Below are positions 1-11,525 of a stretch of DNA of 64,000 nucleotides, in pieces. The stretch spans positions 7,659,245 through 7,723,244 of the forward strand of contig JABBOT010000007.1 in the NCBI GenBank assembly GCA_016165875.1, given 5' to 3'. The position numbers were made by a program, and so were the translations under genes. Each line of letters begins with the position of its first letter. Within the stretch, counting starts at the first letter, position 1. Source of the stretch: Acanthopleura granulata (taxonomy: Eukaryota; Mollusca; Polyplacophora; Chitonida; Chitonidae). The notes beneath the pieces are model-generated. The model did not search any database. It was given only the letters and a program-made list of their open reading frames with translations, and had not been told where the DNA came from.

Positions 1-178
1 ACATGACAAAAGGAAAACAAAAGTTTTTGTATTAAATATACGTAAAGGCTCATTTTCAGCATGAAAATCGATGCTGTAAAATTTTCTCTTCACATACAAC
101 CCCCCCCCTCGATATATGATCCTTGGCTAATATAACATCAAAACGTTTACCTATAGTAAGTTACCTATTTTCTTCCAG

Positions 179-324
179 TGACGCTGAATGCTCCGTGTGG
201 AAACACCTTCAAAGACTTCATGCTACAGGCGAGTCGAATAGACTCTGCCCAGGATCCGATTGAGACCTTCGGGTCCTTCAACACACCCATCGGTTCAAAA
301 AGCATCAGCTGTGGATTCGATCAG
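179..324 (+). pseudogene. Gene A exon 2 block (Reeler core)
   Basis: A ttcttccag acceptor precedes it and a CAG|gtaacg donor follows. The frame is open and reads VTLNAPCGNTFKDFMLQASR and onward to SISCGFDQ. It aligns along its length with exon 2 of gene B and has the same phases (1 in, 0 out). Confidence 0.85.
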
Positions 325-656
325 GTAACGGGACTAATTCCACATGTGTGAAATCGTGGTTATTCGTGTTAGGAGTACGATGCTGAAGTACGAATACACG
401 AAACTGGTGGCTAGCAACGGCTAATAACATGGCCAGTGGTTATACACTTGGCCAGTGGTTATATGCAGTCATGTTTGTATGTGCAGCTGGTGAGGTTTTT
501 GTGTAAAAGGATGATTGGCTAATGAATAAGTACCCCAAATTGACAGTGACGTTTCATGGTTCACTTACAGCCCTAAAGTAAAGTACACAAACAACGATGA
601 CGTATAAACTTTTGTGTTATTTGAACGGAATATTCTCTCATCATAGCATGTCCTCC

Positions 657-752
657 TAAAGAGGTATTATCTCATCCAAACAAGGCATTATCTCAGCCGA
701 ACAAAATATTATGACGAGATTTTATGTCATCCGAACAAGATATTATGTCATC
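657..752. repeat. Tandem repeat, unit about 24 bp
   Basis: Four imperfect units of the form tatctcatccraacaaggya, in the intron downstream of the gene A exon 2 block. Confidence 0.7.
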
Positions 753-1340
753 CGAAAGAAATAGCTTTTCTATTCCCCATGTCCCTTGAAGTCTCGGTAG
801 AAAAATGAAAGCAGTTCGCTGAAAAAATTAGGCTTACCAGTGTCGCAGAAGGTTCATGAATTTTTTACTCAGTCAAACTGACGTTAAATCAGTCACGTGA
901 GGCTATATCTGAAAGGGCCTTCTTTCCAGCCCACTGAAGGTAGCACCACTTAAGTTTTTAGTTCTTAGAATGTCGAATAACGTACTACGTACAAGGCGTT
1001 TTCAATGCTGGTGATTGGTCAAGTCCTTCAGAGCGTCTACAATATGGGTAGAGGGAGTCATGTCTCAGCTAATGTCCTCTTCCCAGAGTTGAATTCCGTC
1101 TTCTGGGCTTTTAAAACGCCATTGAGTTCTTTGAATACTTTTCTGTGACACCTCTTATGGCTTACTTATTCTCTTTTGTTGTTGTTATTTTTTCACTTTT
1201 TGTATTTTGTGCATTTAATTATTAAACCGAACCTGTAATGTCTTTTGACATGTTTCCTTAATCAAAAAAGAAATAACTCAATTTTATGTATATATTTACT
1301 GATGAACATTTTGGGGATTAACATATTAACGTCTTCATAT

Positions 1341-1561
1341 GGCCACTTTTGTGGAGAGGACAGACTCGTACTGGGTGACGCTCAACTCAACGATCATCAT
1401 GGACGGTAATTTGGAATCTACTTCCGGTTCCGCTTCTGGTAGCTATCCGTCTCCCCTGTGCACCGGAGAATGGCCCCGGGTCTACCACCAACGCTTACGT
1501 TATGACTTCCACTGACTGGTGGACGACCATAACAGACGCCCCAACTACGGGCAATACTATG
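1341..1561 (+). pseudogene. Gene A exon 4 block with frameshift and no acceptor
   Basis: It reads ATFVERTDSYWVTLNSTI, matching ATFVEKFDTYWVRVNSSM of gene B, then a Ser/Thr-rich linker. The linker is only readable after a +1 shift near base 1459. The 3' end (ACTATG|gttgag) is identical to that of gene B exon 4. There is no AG dinucleotide just upstream. Confidence 0.75.
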
Positions 1562-2394
1562 GTTGAGTATTTTCATCAGTATATTTGCTGTGTGGTCTCT
1601 TTGCGATTGCAAAAGCAATAATTTATTGTTCCCTTGTACTCTGAATACTTGTGTATCTTTCGTGTCTATTTTAGAAATTTTCTTTGAACCAGTGGGCAAT
1701 ATTAACAATATTAGCAGTTTGATACAGTTCATTCATTTCATGGCACAGCAAGTCATGTATGAAGCTGGTGTACCATGTAATGTTCCCCAAGCGACAATTG
1801 GTTCTGGAACTGGGTGATTCTTTTGATTACTTCCTTCGACTAGTTCGTTAAATTGCTCTCTATGAAATAGGTAATTTTTGGCCCGATTTTATATACATGA
1901 ATAACCATTGTTGAAGGTACAATGACTACCCTAGCTTGTCCTTCATGGTATGAAGGAGGTATGCCGTAACTGTATTCCTAAAACTGACTGATGGACACGT
2001 CTACTGTACATGAATTCTACGGGGTCTTGCTGGATCAGATGGCGAGTTCTGGCAGTCAGGTCGCGTGTTCGAAACAGGCTTTTTTTGTTCGGATGTGGCT
2101 TTAAGTCAAGAGGTTTGTCATCTAACTGTGATGGTGTATTTACAATATGTATTTTACTCCGACACTCCGGTTTCCACCATTCATAAACATCAATGACCCA
2201 GTCATGCACATGAAAGATTTCTTGAGAGCGGCGTTGATCACCAATTTGTTGCAAAACGTTCCATGCCGATTAAAGCTTTGGTAAAGCGGGTTTAAACATT
2301 TAACATACAGGGGTGTCTGCAATACCTAACCACAGTCACCACAGTTCCACAGTTCAATGGGACATTCTAAAATATGGCGTAAAAATGATTCAAT

Positions 2395-2600
2395 TACCAC
2401 GTGAAATGAAAACGCACTAAATTTTCTTTCACTCTTCACTTTGAACATTTTCTGTCAGCTTTGTAACCCAGGTCTGGAGCATTTTAGTATGATATAAATA
2501 TGAATCAACATACCATACGTGAGATAAAAACACTCTAAATTTTCTTTTACTGTTCACTTTGCACAATTTTCTATAGGCTTTCTAACACAGGTCCACCGGT
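2395..2600. repeat. Direct duplication, unit about 115 bp
   Basis: Two copies share ctaaattttcttt, ctgtcagcttt-like and acccaggtc / acacaggtc blocks. It lies just before the gene A exon 5 block, so the acceptor-like tract is duplicated too. Confidence 0.65.
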
Positions 2601-2627
2601 AATAACGTAACTTTGTTCCTGTGACAG

Positions 2628-2828
2628 TCACCACTAGTTACATCAGAATCGGACTGCGGTGTCTCCAAAGGCTGTTTCAGTGATTGCGCTTATGGCAAGT
2701 GTACGTATCTCGTGACCTGGACCTACCACTCCCAAACTAACGACGTCCTGTTTGAGATACAGGCCAGTGTAGAGCATGAAGGGAACAACCAGTGGGTAAA
2801 TAGCGCATTCTCGGATGACATGTCTGTG
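2628..2828 (+). pseudogene. Gene A exon 5 block (start of DOMON)
   Basis: The acceptor is cctgtgacag. It encodes GCFSDCAYGKCTYLVTW followed by QTNDVLFEIQASVE, very close to gene B exon 5. The usual WIAIGFSDD segment has become WVNSAFSDD, and the donor is weak. Confidence 0.8.
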
Positions 2829-3000
2829 GTTACTACTAGTATTTAGGTTAAATCTCAGTTCCCCTCATCGTCTTTTTCCCCATATTTTCTGCTCTTGTTT
2901 CATATTTCCTTTCTTTGCTTGCTCCCAATTCTTCGCCTCTATCTGTTGCTATTGTTTTGTCGAATGTGTAAGGAATGAAAACACTCAACGTTTATTGTCA

Positions 3001-3125
3001 ACATCATCATCATCATCGTCGTTAGAGTCGTCGTCGTTATCATCATCATCATCATCATCATCTCCTTCTTTTTCTTCTTCTTCTTCTTCGTCTTCATCAC
3101 CATCCTCATTATTGCTATAACTATT
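3001..3125. repeat. Trinucleotide microsatellite (ATC/TCT)
   Basis: Runs of atc, gtc, tct and tcg trinucleotides. Open frames over it (poly-Ser / poly-Asp) are by-products. Lies in gene A intron 5. Confidence 0.9.
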
Positions 3126-3360
3126 ATTTATCTTATTATTATTGTTACTATTTGATTGATTTGAGCGCTCCTCGTCGCTAGTCAATGACCAATTGGCTTC
3201 CACGGATGCGGCGCTTTGGGCGAAGGAGACATTGAACGCCCCTTAAATGTTTTTATAGAAGTTTATCTTGGGAGAATTGGACAGCAATTCTGATTACCGT
3301 TATGTATAACACACACACACTCTCAGCTCTGTACTTAATTGTATTCGCCATACTTTTCAG

Positions 3361-3453
3361 GGCAATGACAGTTTTACAGAATGTGTCACTTTCCAGCATC
3401 AGCTAAACGTGTAAACCAAAGAACGGAAACAACAAAAGGTTCAATCACTTAAG
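3361..3453 (+). pseudogene. Gene A exon 6 block with in-frame stop
   Basis: A tacttttcag acceptor is followed by GNDSFTECVTFQHQLNV and then TAA at 3412-3414. The paralogs continue for about 17 residues here. The 3' end is estimated from exon length in the paralogs. Confidence 0.75.
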
Positions 3454-3573
3454 TGTGCTTTTCTTGTGACGTTAGTATTGAAGTGGCCTGTTATGAAACG
3501 AAAGGAAAGTCCTTAATAGAGAATTCGGGGGTCTCCCTGACCAAATGGGTTAGCCCGATATAGGTTAGATATA

Positions 3574-3631
3574 GATAACTCATTTATCGATATCGATAAA
3601 TGCGACTATTTATATCAATAAATGAGTTATC
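3574..3631. repeat. Nested palindrome
   Basis: Perfect 14-bp arms (gataactcatttat and ataaatgagttatc) enclose a perfect 18-bp palindrome, tttatcgatatcgataaa, at 3583-3600. Confidence 0.85.
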
Positions 3632-4221
3632 GATTATTCTCGATTAAACGTTAAATTCGTCCCTCATATCCTCAGTCCAATACAGAGACAATGCAAATAC
3701 ACCCGACTAAAATCACAAGTATTATTTAAAAAGAGCGAAAGCTGTTTGAAAATCTTACTGGTCACCATTGTGTTTGTTTTCATTTGACTGATTCTGTGGA
3801 TTTTTGATGCAAGACTGGTATTTATTAGTATTAGTATATACTTGTCGTCATTTCCCAGTTGGTCGTAATTTAATTAACGCACATTTTTACTTAACTCCAC
3901 TTTTCCCCATTGTCCGTAGTTAAATTAGCACACAAATGGCGACTCTGGGACCTTCCTGCCCATTGGTCTCTTAATGACTAAAGCACACTTTGATCTCACG
4001 GACGGCAGTTTTTAAACAAAAGATCTTGTATTTAGCGGAGGCATTTTCCTAATTATCTCCCTTTGGTAATTGCTTAGCGCACTGGTGTAAAGGCGATTGA
4101 TGGTTGTAAAAATTAGATTATATGACCAATATACATGGTTTACGTCCATTTGCAAATGGGCGAATTTTGAAGGGTAGTGAGCACCATGTATAAAGATTGT
4201 GAATCTTCTGTTATTTATTGA

Positions 4222-4425
4222 ATTAATTGGTATTTAACGTCGTACTGAAGAATATTTCATTTATACGACGGCGACCAGCATTATGGTGGGAGAAAACCGG
4301 GCAAAACCAGGTGGAACCAACGACCATCCGCAGGTTGCTGAGAGACCTCCCCATGTACGGCCTGAGAGGAAGCCTTTGAACTCACAGCGACCGCATTGGT
4401 GAGAGGCTCACCTCTCGGCCACGAA
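4222..4425 (-). mobile_element. SINE family 1
   Basis: Body tcgtactgaagaatatttc through cgaccatccgcaggttgctg to the head fragment cgcattggtgagaggct. Confidence 0.85.
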
Positions 4426-4717
4426 TCCCCCCTCCCCCCATTTAAAACGAATTGTCCCAATGTTTGCAGATGAACAGTCATGGGACCATTGAGAGCGAGT
4501 GGTGGTATCATTATAGTTACACTATAAATAGGCGTGTTCTGGTGGTTGTGGACAGATGTGTTTATTATATGGAACACCTGACATGTTCACATTGTAAACA
4601 CATTCATATATTTAGCTATTTTACAACACTTGTTTATTGGACTAATAGCGTTGCTTGAAAATATCTACCAATTTTTTACCATACAAACATGTCACACGTT
4701 TACTACAATAAAATGGG

Positions 4718-4863
4718 GAAAGTTCGTCAACAACCTGCGGATGGTTTTAGGTTTTCCGTTGGCTATGCCCGGTTTCCTCACACCTTAATGCTGGCCGCCG
4801 TCGTATAAGTGAAATACTCTTGAGTTCGGTGTAAAACACCAATCAAAGAAATAAATAAATAAA
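4718..4863 (+). mobile_element. SINE family 1, 5'-truncated
   Basis: Starts at caacctgcggatgg; body gccgccgtcgtataagtgaa and an aaataaataaataaaa tail. Confidence 0.85.
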
Positions 4864-5504
4864 AGCTGTAATAAACACATCTCTCTGATACCTCATATCA
4901 TACCGTTTATGATCAAACACCATACGACGCGTTTATTAATTGCAATAGAAACGTGTTTATTTTTCCAGAGTAAAACTAAATCCTTATTTTTAATGTGTTA
5001 GTTCTAGTCATTATGTATAACTTTGTGAGTAATTCCTGTGTGGACGGAGCAATATGGTCTTTGGGTGTCCATATTGTTTTGAGGGTATATGTGTCATTTA
5101 ATCTACACAATTATACTGCTATGTACATGTATAAGTTTTTGGTTGTTTAAAGACTCGCTTTGAGGTGACACAACTGGGAGGATAGTTTGTAGACGGCGTT
5201 TCCAGCTACTCCTTTCGCACGCATGTTATGTCGAACGGGATGTACTTCTTTGACCTCTTGATGGAACTATATTTGTACTTTTCACAGGGATGACACAACA
5301 ATATTGTAAGTGACTCACTTTTAAAATTAGACATTCTGCGCGCGTTATTATTCGCTGTACTCATGTAGATGCTATGCGAATATAATGGGCATGACAATTT
5401 ACGTGTTGTAAACTGCTTTTCCTTCGTAAATACCGGATATATGTACGATACAGATTCAATGCAGTTTTAGATTTTGGGTAAATTTAGTATTTTTATTATT
5501 GCCA

Positions 5505-5680
5505 GTTTGTTCCAATCAGAAAATCGACTCAATGCTGCTAACAATAAAAGAAACAATGCTATGACAAAATTTTGCAAAAACAATTCATATTGCCCGTTTG
5601 TTTCTATCAGAAATCCGACCCAATAATATTTGCAATTTTAGAAACAATAGTATGATTAAATTTTCCTAGAAATTTATATC
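5505..5680. repeat. Direct duplication, unit about 88 bp
   Basis: Two diverged copies (gtttgttccaatcagaaa / gtttgtttctatcagaaa, then agaaacaat.gtatga). Confidence 0.65.
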
Positions 5681-6305
5681 AGAAGAAAGAAAACTTACCT
5701 GACAAGGTATTCGTACCGACGTGCATGGCGCCATGATTACCGCTGCACACGCTCACGATTCGCTGCACACCCACACGAACACGTCACACAGACCACACAA
5801 AGTGATGACGTGTTAGTATCCACGAGCATATACCTGACCACGGGAAACTTCCCTCTTTAGTTGTGTTTAACCTTTAAACTCCCAAAGTGAAGCACCACCA
5901 TCGATCAGTTTTTGGTCAAACAGTCATTTAATAGGTAGCAATGATTTAAGGGAACATAACAAGGTGTAACAGAAAGAATTTTAAATTTATATGAGCAATC
6001 GATGTCTGGAACCGGATGACTTATTCACTACAGGTACTAAGAGGGTAAAACCAAAATAAGAACACTGAAGTGAACACACTTAATGGGAAAATAAAGAAAG
6101 AAGAGCGGAGAAAACAGTAAAAAAAAGGTACCAACACAAGCTCAGCTTGCATGAGGCAACAAGAAAAGTGTTTCAGCAGGGTAAAATAAAATACACTTAG
6201 ACTGGTAAGGAGGAAAGCGCGCATGGTTATTAAAACAATCAAGTTTAATCAAGTTTATTTCATTAGGCTTTAAGTTTTACCCAAGATAAGAGTGAGTGAC
6301 TGCTT

Positions 6306-6662
6306 GATATTTAACGTCGTATGTCGTAACGTTTAACAATATTCCAGTCATATGACAATGAGGCGTCCTTCAGGTGTGTGCACATAGTGTGTCTTCTTGT
6401 GGCAGGGCTAGTCCATGCCGCCAAAGTGCTTCCGCCACTGGAACATCATGCCCAAGACACCAGGCATGACACCTCACCCAGTTACATTATACTGACTCCT
6501 GGCCGACCAGTACTGTTTCCTTGCTCTAACCTCTCAATGCTGAGCGCCCAACTAGGCAGCAGCAAGTACCATTTTTAAAGTTTTTGGTATGACTCGAAAC
6601 GGGCTTGAACCTGGATCTCCCGACCTCGAGGCGGACGCAATCACGAGACCACCGAGGCGATG
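6306..6662 (-). mobile_element. SINE family 2, full length
   Basis: Tail and body (ttccagtcatatgac, gtccatgccgccaaagtgct, ccagttacattatactgac), then at the right the reversed tRNA-like head ending gaccaccgaggcg. The reversed B box is gggcttgaacctgg. Confidence 0.85.
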
Positions 6663-6721
6663 TTTTACCCAAGAAAAGTGTGCCTTAACAGTTTCATTGG
6701 TTGTTGTTTACAGCGAACGAA

Positions 6722-6960
6722 AAATAGCCACCCAACATGACTCCCTTGTTCACACCACGGAAGTTCAGTATTTTTGGGTTCGACACTTTGTACTGTCCTA
6801 CTACAGATATGTGCCTGACAAAGCGACATCAACCATGGGTAAGTTATTCGCTGTAGTTAATTATCCAACTTTAACTTCCAAGTTGATTCAACACTTTGTA
6901 CGGTCGTACTACCATCTACACGTATGCGCCGGACAAAACGACATCAATCATGGGTAGATT
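6722..6960 (+). pseudogene. Possible relic of a Reeler first exon, duplicated
   Basis: Two copies of a 113-bp unit (about 6777-6889 and 6890-7002). The second reads TIYTYAPDKT and the first has YVPDKA followed by atgg|gtaagt. This resembles the end of exon 1 in the paralogs (TYTPGDK, SYGPNEK, each followed by a donor). Upstream, atgactcccttgttcac recalls the ATGACCCCC of gene D. The frame is broken and no signal peptide is seen. About 60 bp further on, sequence also found in gene D introns 1 and 2 begins. The match is short and could be chance. Confidence 0.35.
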
Positions 6961-7069
6961 ATACTTTGTAGTTAATTATGCGACATTAACTTCCGAGTTT
7001 CAGGTGAAAACGACGCTGTATATATAAAATATGAAAGGCTACACCATAGTGATTTAAACCAGAGCATCA

Positions 7070-7190
7070 ACGACAATGTGGTAGTTGACAAATGGTCACA
7101 CGTTACCAGTGAAGTCCGGCCTCGTGTCAATTTACCTGACTTAGGGTTTAATCCTAACTGTTCGTGTCAGAGTTTAAAATGTAACAACTT
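7070..7190 (+). repeat. Dispersed repeat shared with gene D introns (copy 1)
   Basis: ttgacaaatggtcacacgtt and tttacctgacttagggttta match diverged copies at 52955-53035 (intron 1 of D) and 54935-55010 (intron 2 of D). Not assignable to a class. Confidence 0.5.
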
Positions 7191-7836
7191 AAACATCCCA
7201 TAGTTGCATGGCATAAGTGTATTAGGTAAATGAAGTTATGTTAAATGATATATGGTGGACGTCACTGGTCTATAATTACACAAAAAGCTGTGTTGCCATC
7301 ACATTTAATACTTATCACTCAATGACATGAAAGTACAGGAAAAGAATGGGAGGATGGACACAATTAAGGATATGGATCGCAGCTACAATTTTGAAGTTTC
7401 GGATTTAAAAAACTTTCGATTTCTATTAAAAACAAAGTGGCGTCTTTGTGGCGTGTTGTGGTAACACAGTATGTAGATATGAAAATCCAGCTGTGATCTT
7501 CGGTCAGCGTTGAAGGAGCTGATTTTCCTTATTTACTGACTAACTTCGTTATGGCTTTTTCAGTGTGCTATTTAGCTTACATTGAATGATTATCTTTCTT
7601 TGACCTGAAGCGAATTTATCTCATTTTTTTTACTTTTTGGCATGGAACCTCATACATGTATGTTACTAAACCTTCCTTCTGCCGCATTTGTGATAAAACG
7701 TTAGAAATGAAGCGATCTCGAAATGAGATGAAAATTCATACTGGTTTCCTGCAATGGCATCTTTTCAGTCGCATTTGCTCCTGTTGCAAGTTGTTGTACT
7801 GTGTATGGGATGAGAACGAGGGGTCAGCGTCTAAAG

Positions 7837-8051
7837 CTAGAACGTCTCACCAATGCAGACTGTGAGTTCAAGTCAGCCTCATGCTGGCCGTACGTGGCAA
7901 AATCTGCCAGAAGCCTACAGATGGTCGTGGGTTTTCCCAGGGCTTTGCCTGGATTCTATTTAACACAATGCTGGCCGCCGTCATAGAATGAAATATTCTG
8001 GCAAAGGCGTAAAACATCAATAAAATAACTAAATAAAAAAAATAAATAAAA
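7837..8051 (+). mobile_element. SINE family 1
   Basis: Head fragment tctcaccaatgcagactgtg, body with ggtcgtgggttttccc, and an A-rich tail. Confidence 0.8.
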
Positions 8052-8749
8052 TGCCGTGAACAGTTGCATTTTTTTGGCAAATGTAAAACATATTTTAATA
8101 CTAAGGATGTGCTTTATTTTCGCAGGTGTGTTTCCGGTCTCACTGATCGTATTGACGTGGATCCTGTACAAACTTTTTCTTTAGAACTACAGAGGCAACA
8201 ACAGCAGTACACCGTGCATATTCTCACCATGCGTATTCTTCACTTTCGGTTTTATATTGTGTTATATTTAATATTCCATAGCAAGAGTAGATCAGCAGAA
8301 AACATTTTTCAATTGTCCTGTACACTGTATAGAAATACATTTCTTATTGCAACGTTTTACCTATTTTATTCATTGACAAGGCCGTGTTATATTATCGAAT
8401 GTGGAACTTTGATTTGGTTCAATTTGATTAACTAATTTAGTTGACGAGGTTTTTGGTTGCTATCATGTTAGTAGATTCGTAACCAGAAATCAACTGAGAC
8501 CCTTCCATTTGAGACGACATAAGAGTGATGTACAAAAGTTATGAAGTTAAGTTTCATTGGGCATAAAATTATCGGTTGTTACTGAATAAATTTGCTTCCC
8601 CATAATGGCTTTTCTTTATTTGTTTTGTTCTGTTAACCACGTACTTATTTGCCTGAATAGCGTTTCCTATGTGTAGGTGAGCATTACACAGTATACTTCA
8701 CAGAGTTGAGGGTGGGGCTCCATGGAGGAAGGGATAGTAGGGATAGATA

Positions 8750-8952
8750 ATGCCGTTGCTGTGTTCTCGCCCAGCTCATGCTGGCTTCCTCTCCGGCCGT
8801 ACGCATGAAAGTTTGCTGGCAACCTTCGGGTGGTAGAAGATTTTCCTCCTGTCTCTGTCCGGTTTCCTTCGACCATAGAGCTGGCCGCTATCATAAAATA
8901 AATTATTTGTGAATAGGCGTAAAATACCAATGAAATAAACAAATCAAAAAAT
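8750..8952 (+). mobile_element. SINE family 1, diverged
   Basis: cagctcatgctggcttcctc and ctccggccgtac are preserved; the tail is aaataaacaaatc. Confidence 0.8.
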
Positions 8953-9388
8953 ATGAGCCCAAGCCGTTAAGGTACTTGTGTTTGAATGGATAAATCACAA
9001 GAGGTGAAAGTTCAAACCGTCGCTCGGTTAGTAAATCAGTGAACACAAGCTGTTGACGATGCTCATGCCCCATGCATGAGTCACGCGGACTCAAAACCAC
9101 TAGCCTATACGACGGCCGTTGTTTTCATGGTAGGGGGAAACGATAGTGGTGACCCTTCGACAAGTGACGTGGTAAGATTTTTTCCGCCTGCCAGGCGATT
9201 TCATTGTGTAACAGTCGTATTATGTAAGGAAATGCCCCAAAATAGATTCGACAATAGATTGACTCTTCTACACCTATCAGTGCTGGAAATCATAGATACA
9301 CAAACTAGTGGTAGGAAAGCTTATTAGTTTCCACGAACATCTTACGAGACCAGCAAAACGGCGTATTCTAATTTTCCCGCGTCGTCGT

Positions 9389-9440
9389 GTGAGTGAAAAA
9401 CTGTTCAATACGACGTAAAACCCAAGAGTACATACGTACC
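9389..9440 (+). mobile_element. SINE family 2 tail fragment
   Basis: acgacgtaaaacccaagagt and catacgta repeats only. Confidence 0.5.
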
Positions 9441-10002
9441 AGATGGGCGCTGTATTTGTCTGTGCAACCATACCGCAGTTATGTCCCTGTTACAAGAATG
9501 TAGGAAACTTCTGTCATGGAGCAAATTGACCTACTCAGTTTGCACGAACGCTTAATAATTGAAAAAATGAAAGGGTTCTTCTCATGGTGTATGGAAGACG
9601 GATACGTCCACCACCGTTCTCAATCTACGTATTTTTAAAACCACGAGGGACGAGAACGTGAAAATGCGAGGTTAGGCAAAACCGCTATAGATCAGTGATG
9701 ATCTCGAGTTCTCGAGCAGAGCGGTTTTCGTCTTGTCCATATTGGTGTGATTTGCGTTTTTAATTTTTAACACACAAAATACTGAGTCCTAATATCTCTT
9801 CCAGAGGCCAGAGCCACCCAAGGCTCTTTCTCATTTCTTACACGTATTTCCTTTTTTTATTTCATCCAGTCTTAACACTATAGTAGGTGAAACCATTACT
9901 ACTCTGTACACCTCACCGCACCCCTTGAAAGCAAACTGATGAGTATAATTGTGGTCATTAGGTATCGCAGTAACGATGAAGTACTTTAAAGGCAGCATTA
10001 TT

Positions 10003-10265
10003 TATTCATTTGTTTTATTCACTCTTCACGTCACACCCGAGAATTGTTCATTTATGTGACGGAGATCAGTTTTATGGATGGGGGACACCGCAGTGCCAGG
10101 CTTAAACTACTTACCTTTGGCAGGTTGTTGACGAACCTTCCCTCATGTGACGTACACATAAGCATGTCATACTGGTGAAAGACAGGGATAGACAGTCTTC
10201 TACAAACAGCCACAAGGGCTTTGTGGTCCGCTCATTGTCACCAAGGAAACTCAGGTAGTGCTTAA
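10003..10265 (-). mobile_element. SINE, family 1/3-related, diverged
   Basis: cagttttatggatgggggac, ttggcaggttgttgacgaac and cattgtcaccaaggaaac. It shares its right half with 14425-14575. Confidence 0.5.
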
Positions 10266-11091
10266 GGACAGATGAATCAATGAATTCCGTGTCAGGTTTG
10301 AAATTCATTTGTCCTATATAGCTACTCAGAGGCAAACGCCTTCACGGCTTGTTTCCATTGTTTATTATAGTATAGACTGGTATTTTACACCCGGAACAAA
10401 TAATACCTCACTTACATCTATATGTGCGCATATAACATGTTGTGAAGAAAACCGAGCATATTCCCGAGAATACCACAGCACCCGACCGATAAAAAATATT
10501 TACATTAATTTGTTCATTTATTCAACATTTATTTTTTTGTTTACTGATTTGTTTATTTATTTGATTGTTATTTATTGATGTGCTCAAGAATTTTTCACAT
10601 ACATAATGGCGACTACTTTGGTGGGTAAAGGAAACCAGCATACGGAAAGTAAACAACCAAACTTTGGCGAGTAGCTGGAGAGATGACCGACGCGAAGCCA
10701 GTGGTCTCCACTTAACCAACAGCGCATCAACAGATTATCGCTGACCACTTCTTGCCACCAAAACCCTAAACAACAGTCAACCTTGATCGCGTGTGTCTTG
10801 GCAAGTGATAGGCAGGCCTTGATCTCACAATGTCAACGATTTCATTTCGCTATAAGAGGATCCTTGACTGTGTGAGTGTAGTTCTATCCCCTGAGAGATC
10901 AAAAATGATAAGATGTTCCAATGAAATCTCTAAACACATTCCTTCATTTTTATATATGTGTTGCACATTTGAGAGGGATACTCTGATTGGTTACAACATC
11001 TCCATCTCTCTGGCATTTCACTGGTGGAAACGTGTTGCATGTATTTGACGTGAATTTGAATTATCCATCAAAGATACCAGTGATGGACCTG

Positions 11092-11525
11092 AAGTTATAA
11101 AAATATGGATTCGATTGTGTAAGCAAGAGTCAAGCACGCAGAAAATGGTGGGAGGTCTCGGATAGTGGTGGGCTATATCTCTGAAATGTGTTCAGGTATT
11201 TCTAGGTAATTTTGCAGTTAAAAACAATGACAAATAATGTTTGAAAAATAGTCAGTTACTTGGTTCAATAAGTAAACAGAGAAAAATATTACCAAAGGAG
11301 CTAGTGCCCCCACCACACACTGTGTCTATGGCGATAGGACACTATACCTGCATCCCAACCGATTTATGTTGCGAAAACCTATGATAACATTGGATATCTT
11401 GTTGGCCAAGCAGCAAGATGACAACATGTGTCATTAGGGCCAACAAAAATTAGGGAACACAGATTTAGGTGTATGTTCTTGGTGGATTTACTAAATAATT
11501 GGTAAGGCTTATCATGACCTCATTT
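11092..11525. mobile_element. TTAA-type TIR element, degraded copy 2
   Basis: Aligns over its length with the reverse complement of 37364-37823. Shared blocks include aaacagagaaaaatat, aatgacaaataat-like sequence and gggccaacaaaaattagg. The terminal repeats are eroded. Confidence 0.65.

Larger units (their letters stand above)
179..3453 (+). pseudogene. Gene A: decayed, 5'-truncated Reeler-DOMON paralog
   Basis: Four blocks match exons 2, 4, 5 and 6 of the downstream paralogs in the correct order: 179-324, 1341-1561, 2628-2828 and 3361-3453. Exon 1 would lie upstream of the window. No match to exon 3 is visible between 325 and 1340, and no exon 7-9 match is visible between 3454 and gene B. 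There are four further defects. The exon 4 block has no AG acceptor in front of it (the bases there are cttcatat). An extra base near 1459 shifts the frame in the Thr-rich part. The exon 5 block ends at a weak donor (gttact). A TAA at 3412-3414 stops exon 6 where the paralogs have Tyr or a neighbouring sense codon. The domain-defining stretches are still readable, so decay looks recent. The alternative is a gene with a shortened, differently spliced product. Confidence 0.75.

Noticed and set aside
2985..3203. Poly-Asp/Glu and poly-Ser open frames on both strands
   Set aside because: They are translations of a trinucleotide microsatellite in gene A intron 5.
6378..6957. Open frames of 66 and 122 codons on the + strand
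   Set aside because: They run through a full-length family 2 SINE and the duplicated unit at 6.8-7.0 kb.
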